In this document: piece after piece, positions 4,329-5,380 of the stretch
Numbering within the stretch: the stretch's first letter is position 1
Layout of the letters: each line of letters begins with the position of its first letter
The notes under the pieces: generated by a model
Database searches by the model: none
Told to the model about the DNA's origin: nothing
The model's input: the letters and a program-made list of their open reading frames with translations, nothing else
Assembly (NCBI GenBank): GCA_902496005.1
Contig: CABUZI010000111.1
Coordinates: 1-5,380 of the forward strand
DNA: 5,380 bases
Reading direction: 5' to 3'
DNA from: an uncultured Collinsella sp.
GTDB taxonomy: Bacteria; Actinomycetota; Coriobacteriia; Coriobacteriales; Coriobacteriaceae
Position numbers and translations under genes: made by a program

Positions 4329-5261
4329 ATGATTTACACGCTCACTGCAAATCCCGCCATTGACTACAACATCGCCTGCGACGGTCTTGCTGCCAACACC
4401 GTCACGCGTACCCGCAACGCCGTCTACACGCCCAACGGCAAGGGCCTCAACGTCTCGTTTACGCTTGACCACTACGGCGTCGACACCACGATCCTGGGCT
4501 TTTTCGCCGGTTTCTCGGGCGAGTTTATCGTTAAGGGCGCCGAGGCCCTGGGCGTGCCCGTCAAGCCCGTGTGGACCGACGGCATTACGCGCGTCAACGT
4601 GTTCCTCAACGCCGGCCCCGATACCGAGTACAACATGGTCAACGCCGGTGCCGCCATCAACGAGGCCAACGAGCAGGAGATGTTTGAGCTCATCGATTCG
4701 CTCGATGACATGACCTGCCTAGTCATCAGCGGCTCGCTGCCTCCCAACACTTCCGAGGGCTTCTTGGCCGAGGTCCTGCGCCGCGTCAAGGCCAAGGGGG
4801 CCGAGTTCGTCCTCGACATCTCGAGCCATCAGCTGGCAGACCTCATTGCCATGGAGCCGCTGCTGATCAAGCCCAATGACGATGAGCTGCTCGACATCTT
4901 TGGCATTAAGGTGAGCGGTGGCGACGACGAGTCCGTCAAGGGCGCGATGGTCGAGCTGCACGCCAAGGGCGCCAAGAACGTGCTGCTGACCCTCGGTGGC
5001 GCCGGTGCGTACTTCTCCAACGGCGAGCATATCTGGTTTGCCAACCGCACCTTCGACGTCAAGCTGCTGTCGACCGTCTGCGCCGGCGATTCCTCGCTGG
5101 CCGCCTTCCTGTCCGTGTGGCACGACGCCCCCGAGCGAGTCGAGGATGCCTTGCGTCTTTCGATGGCCACCGGCGCCAACGTGGTCGAGTGCCCCGGTCT
5201 GGGCGATTTTGCCAAGGTGGACGAATATAAGAAGCACATCGAGGTTCGCCAGGTCTGCTAA
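4329..5261 (+). CDS. fruK: 1-phosphofructokinase-family sugar kinase (PfkB family), second copy
   Basis: This is a second 310-residue kinase of the same family and length as the preceding gene, probably also acting on fructose-1-phosphate or a close sugar phosphate. Motifs in order are MIYTLTANPAID, NGKGLNVSFTL (36-46, with the normal Asn41), LGFFAGFSGEFI, DGITRVN, ISGSLPP, LIKPNDDE (Lys181, Asn183, Glu186) and VCAGDSS with the catalytic Asp254. Like its neighbour it has Cys (251) where the family has the first Gly of GAGD, but it keeps the Asn and Ser that the first copy has changed, so it is the more canonical of the two. The ATG at 4329 is chosen because AGGA (4319-4322) lies six bases upstream and it matches the paralogue's N-terminus; the in-frame GTG at 4314 lacks support. 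It has its own terminator and probably its own promoter. An alternative is a tagatose-6-phosphate or other hexose-phosphate kinase. Confidence 0.88.
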   Translation: MIYTLTANPAIDYNIACDGLAANTVTRTRNAVYTPNGKGLNVSFTLDHYGVDTTILGFFAGFSGEFIVKGAEALGVPVKPVWTDGITRVNVFLNAGPDTEYNMVNAGAAINEANEQEMFELIDSLDDMTCLVISGSLPPNTSEGFLAEVLRRVKAKGAEFVLDISSHQLADLIAMEPLLIKPNDDELLDIFGIKVSGGDDESVKGAMVELHAKGAKNVLLTLGGAGAYFSNGEHIWFANRTFDVKLLSTVCAGDSSLAAFLSVWHDAPERVEDALRLSMATGANVVECPGLGDFAKVDEYKKHIEVRQVC

Positions 5262-5283
5262 CCGCATCGAAAAATCGTTGCCG

Positions 5284-5319
5284 AACACCCGCTTTGGATC
5301 TCCGAGGCGGGTGTTTTTT
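5284..5319 (+). terminator. Rho-independent terminator after the second kinase gene
   Basis: AACACCCGC (5284-5292) pairs exactly with GCGGGTGTT (5307-5315). The stem continues inward through five more pairs, two of them wobbles, to a 4-base loop, and a T6 run ends at 5319. It lies 22 bases after the stop codon. Confidence 0.92.
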
Positions 5320-5380
5320 GCTCGCTGAACGTATGTGGCGTCTGCTGTCTCGTTTTATCTAATCGACGACGCGATTGCGT

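Noticed and set aside
5320..5380. The final 60 bases after the last terminator
   Set aside because: I saw no start codon with a ribosome binding site, no clear promoter and no repeat; too little sequence to call.

Overview
The window is a fructose phosphotransferase (PTS) locus from a moderately high-GC bacterium. Strong AGGAG-type ribosome binding sites, codons ending mostly in G or C, and separate HPr and enzyme I genes beside fructose genes suggest a gut actinobacterium of the Coriobacteriia (Collinsella-like). This placement is an impression from style and gene content, not a database match. All five genes lie on the + strand.

Layout. Positions 1-507 hold the end of a fructose-type PTS permease: an Ala/Pro/Lys-rich linker and a complete C-terminal EIIA domain, closed by a strong terminator (546-579). 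The gene-free stretch 508-1032 contains two separate inverted-repeat elements. One has perfect 21-bp arms (595-659). The other is a long nested hairpin with 31-bp arms (767-895). Both look like small repetitive or mobile-type palindromic elements. A likely promoter/operator zone precedes ptsH. Then come ptsH (1033-1296), a terminator-like hairpin between the genes, ptsI (1430-3133), a strong hairpin without a T tract, and a first 1-phosphofructokinase-family gene (3208-4140) with a terminator (4169-4199). A second 310-residue paralogue (4329-5261) follows, with its own putative promoter and its own terminator (5284-5319). The last 60 bases show nothing I can name.

How it works together. Enzyme I takes phosphate from PEP and passes it to HPr His15, then to the EIIA histidine, then (through EIIB, outside the window) to fructose during uptake, giving fructose-1-phosphate. 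The PfkB-family kinases would convert this to fructose-1,6-bisphosphate. Having the general PTS proteins beside a fructose permease and kinases makes a nearly self-contained fructose pathway.

I do not see an undescribed system here. The points most worth a second look are the two palindromic elements, the hairpins around ptsI and the kinase start sites, and the tandem kinases, both of which have Cys where the family normally has the first Gly of GAGD.
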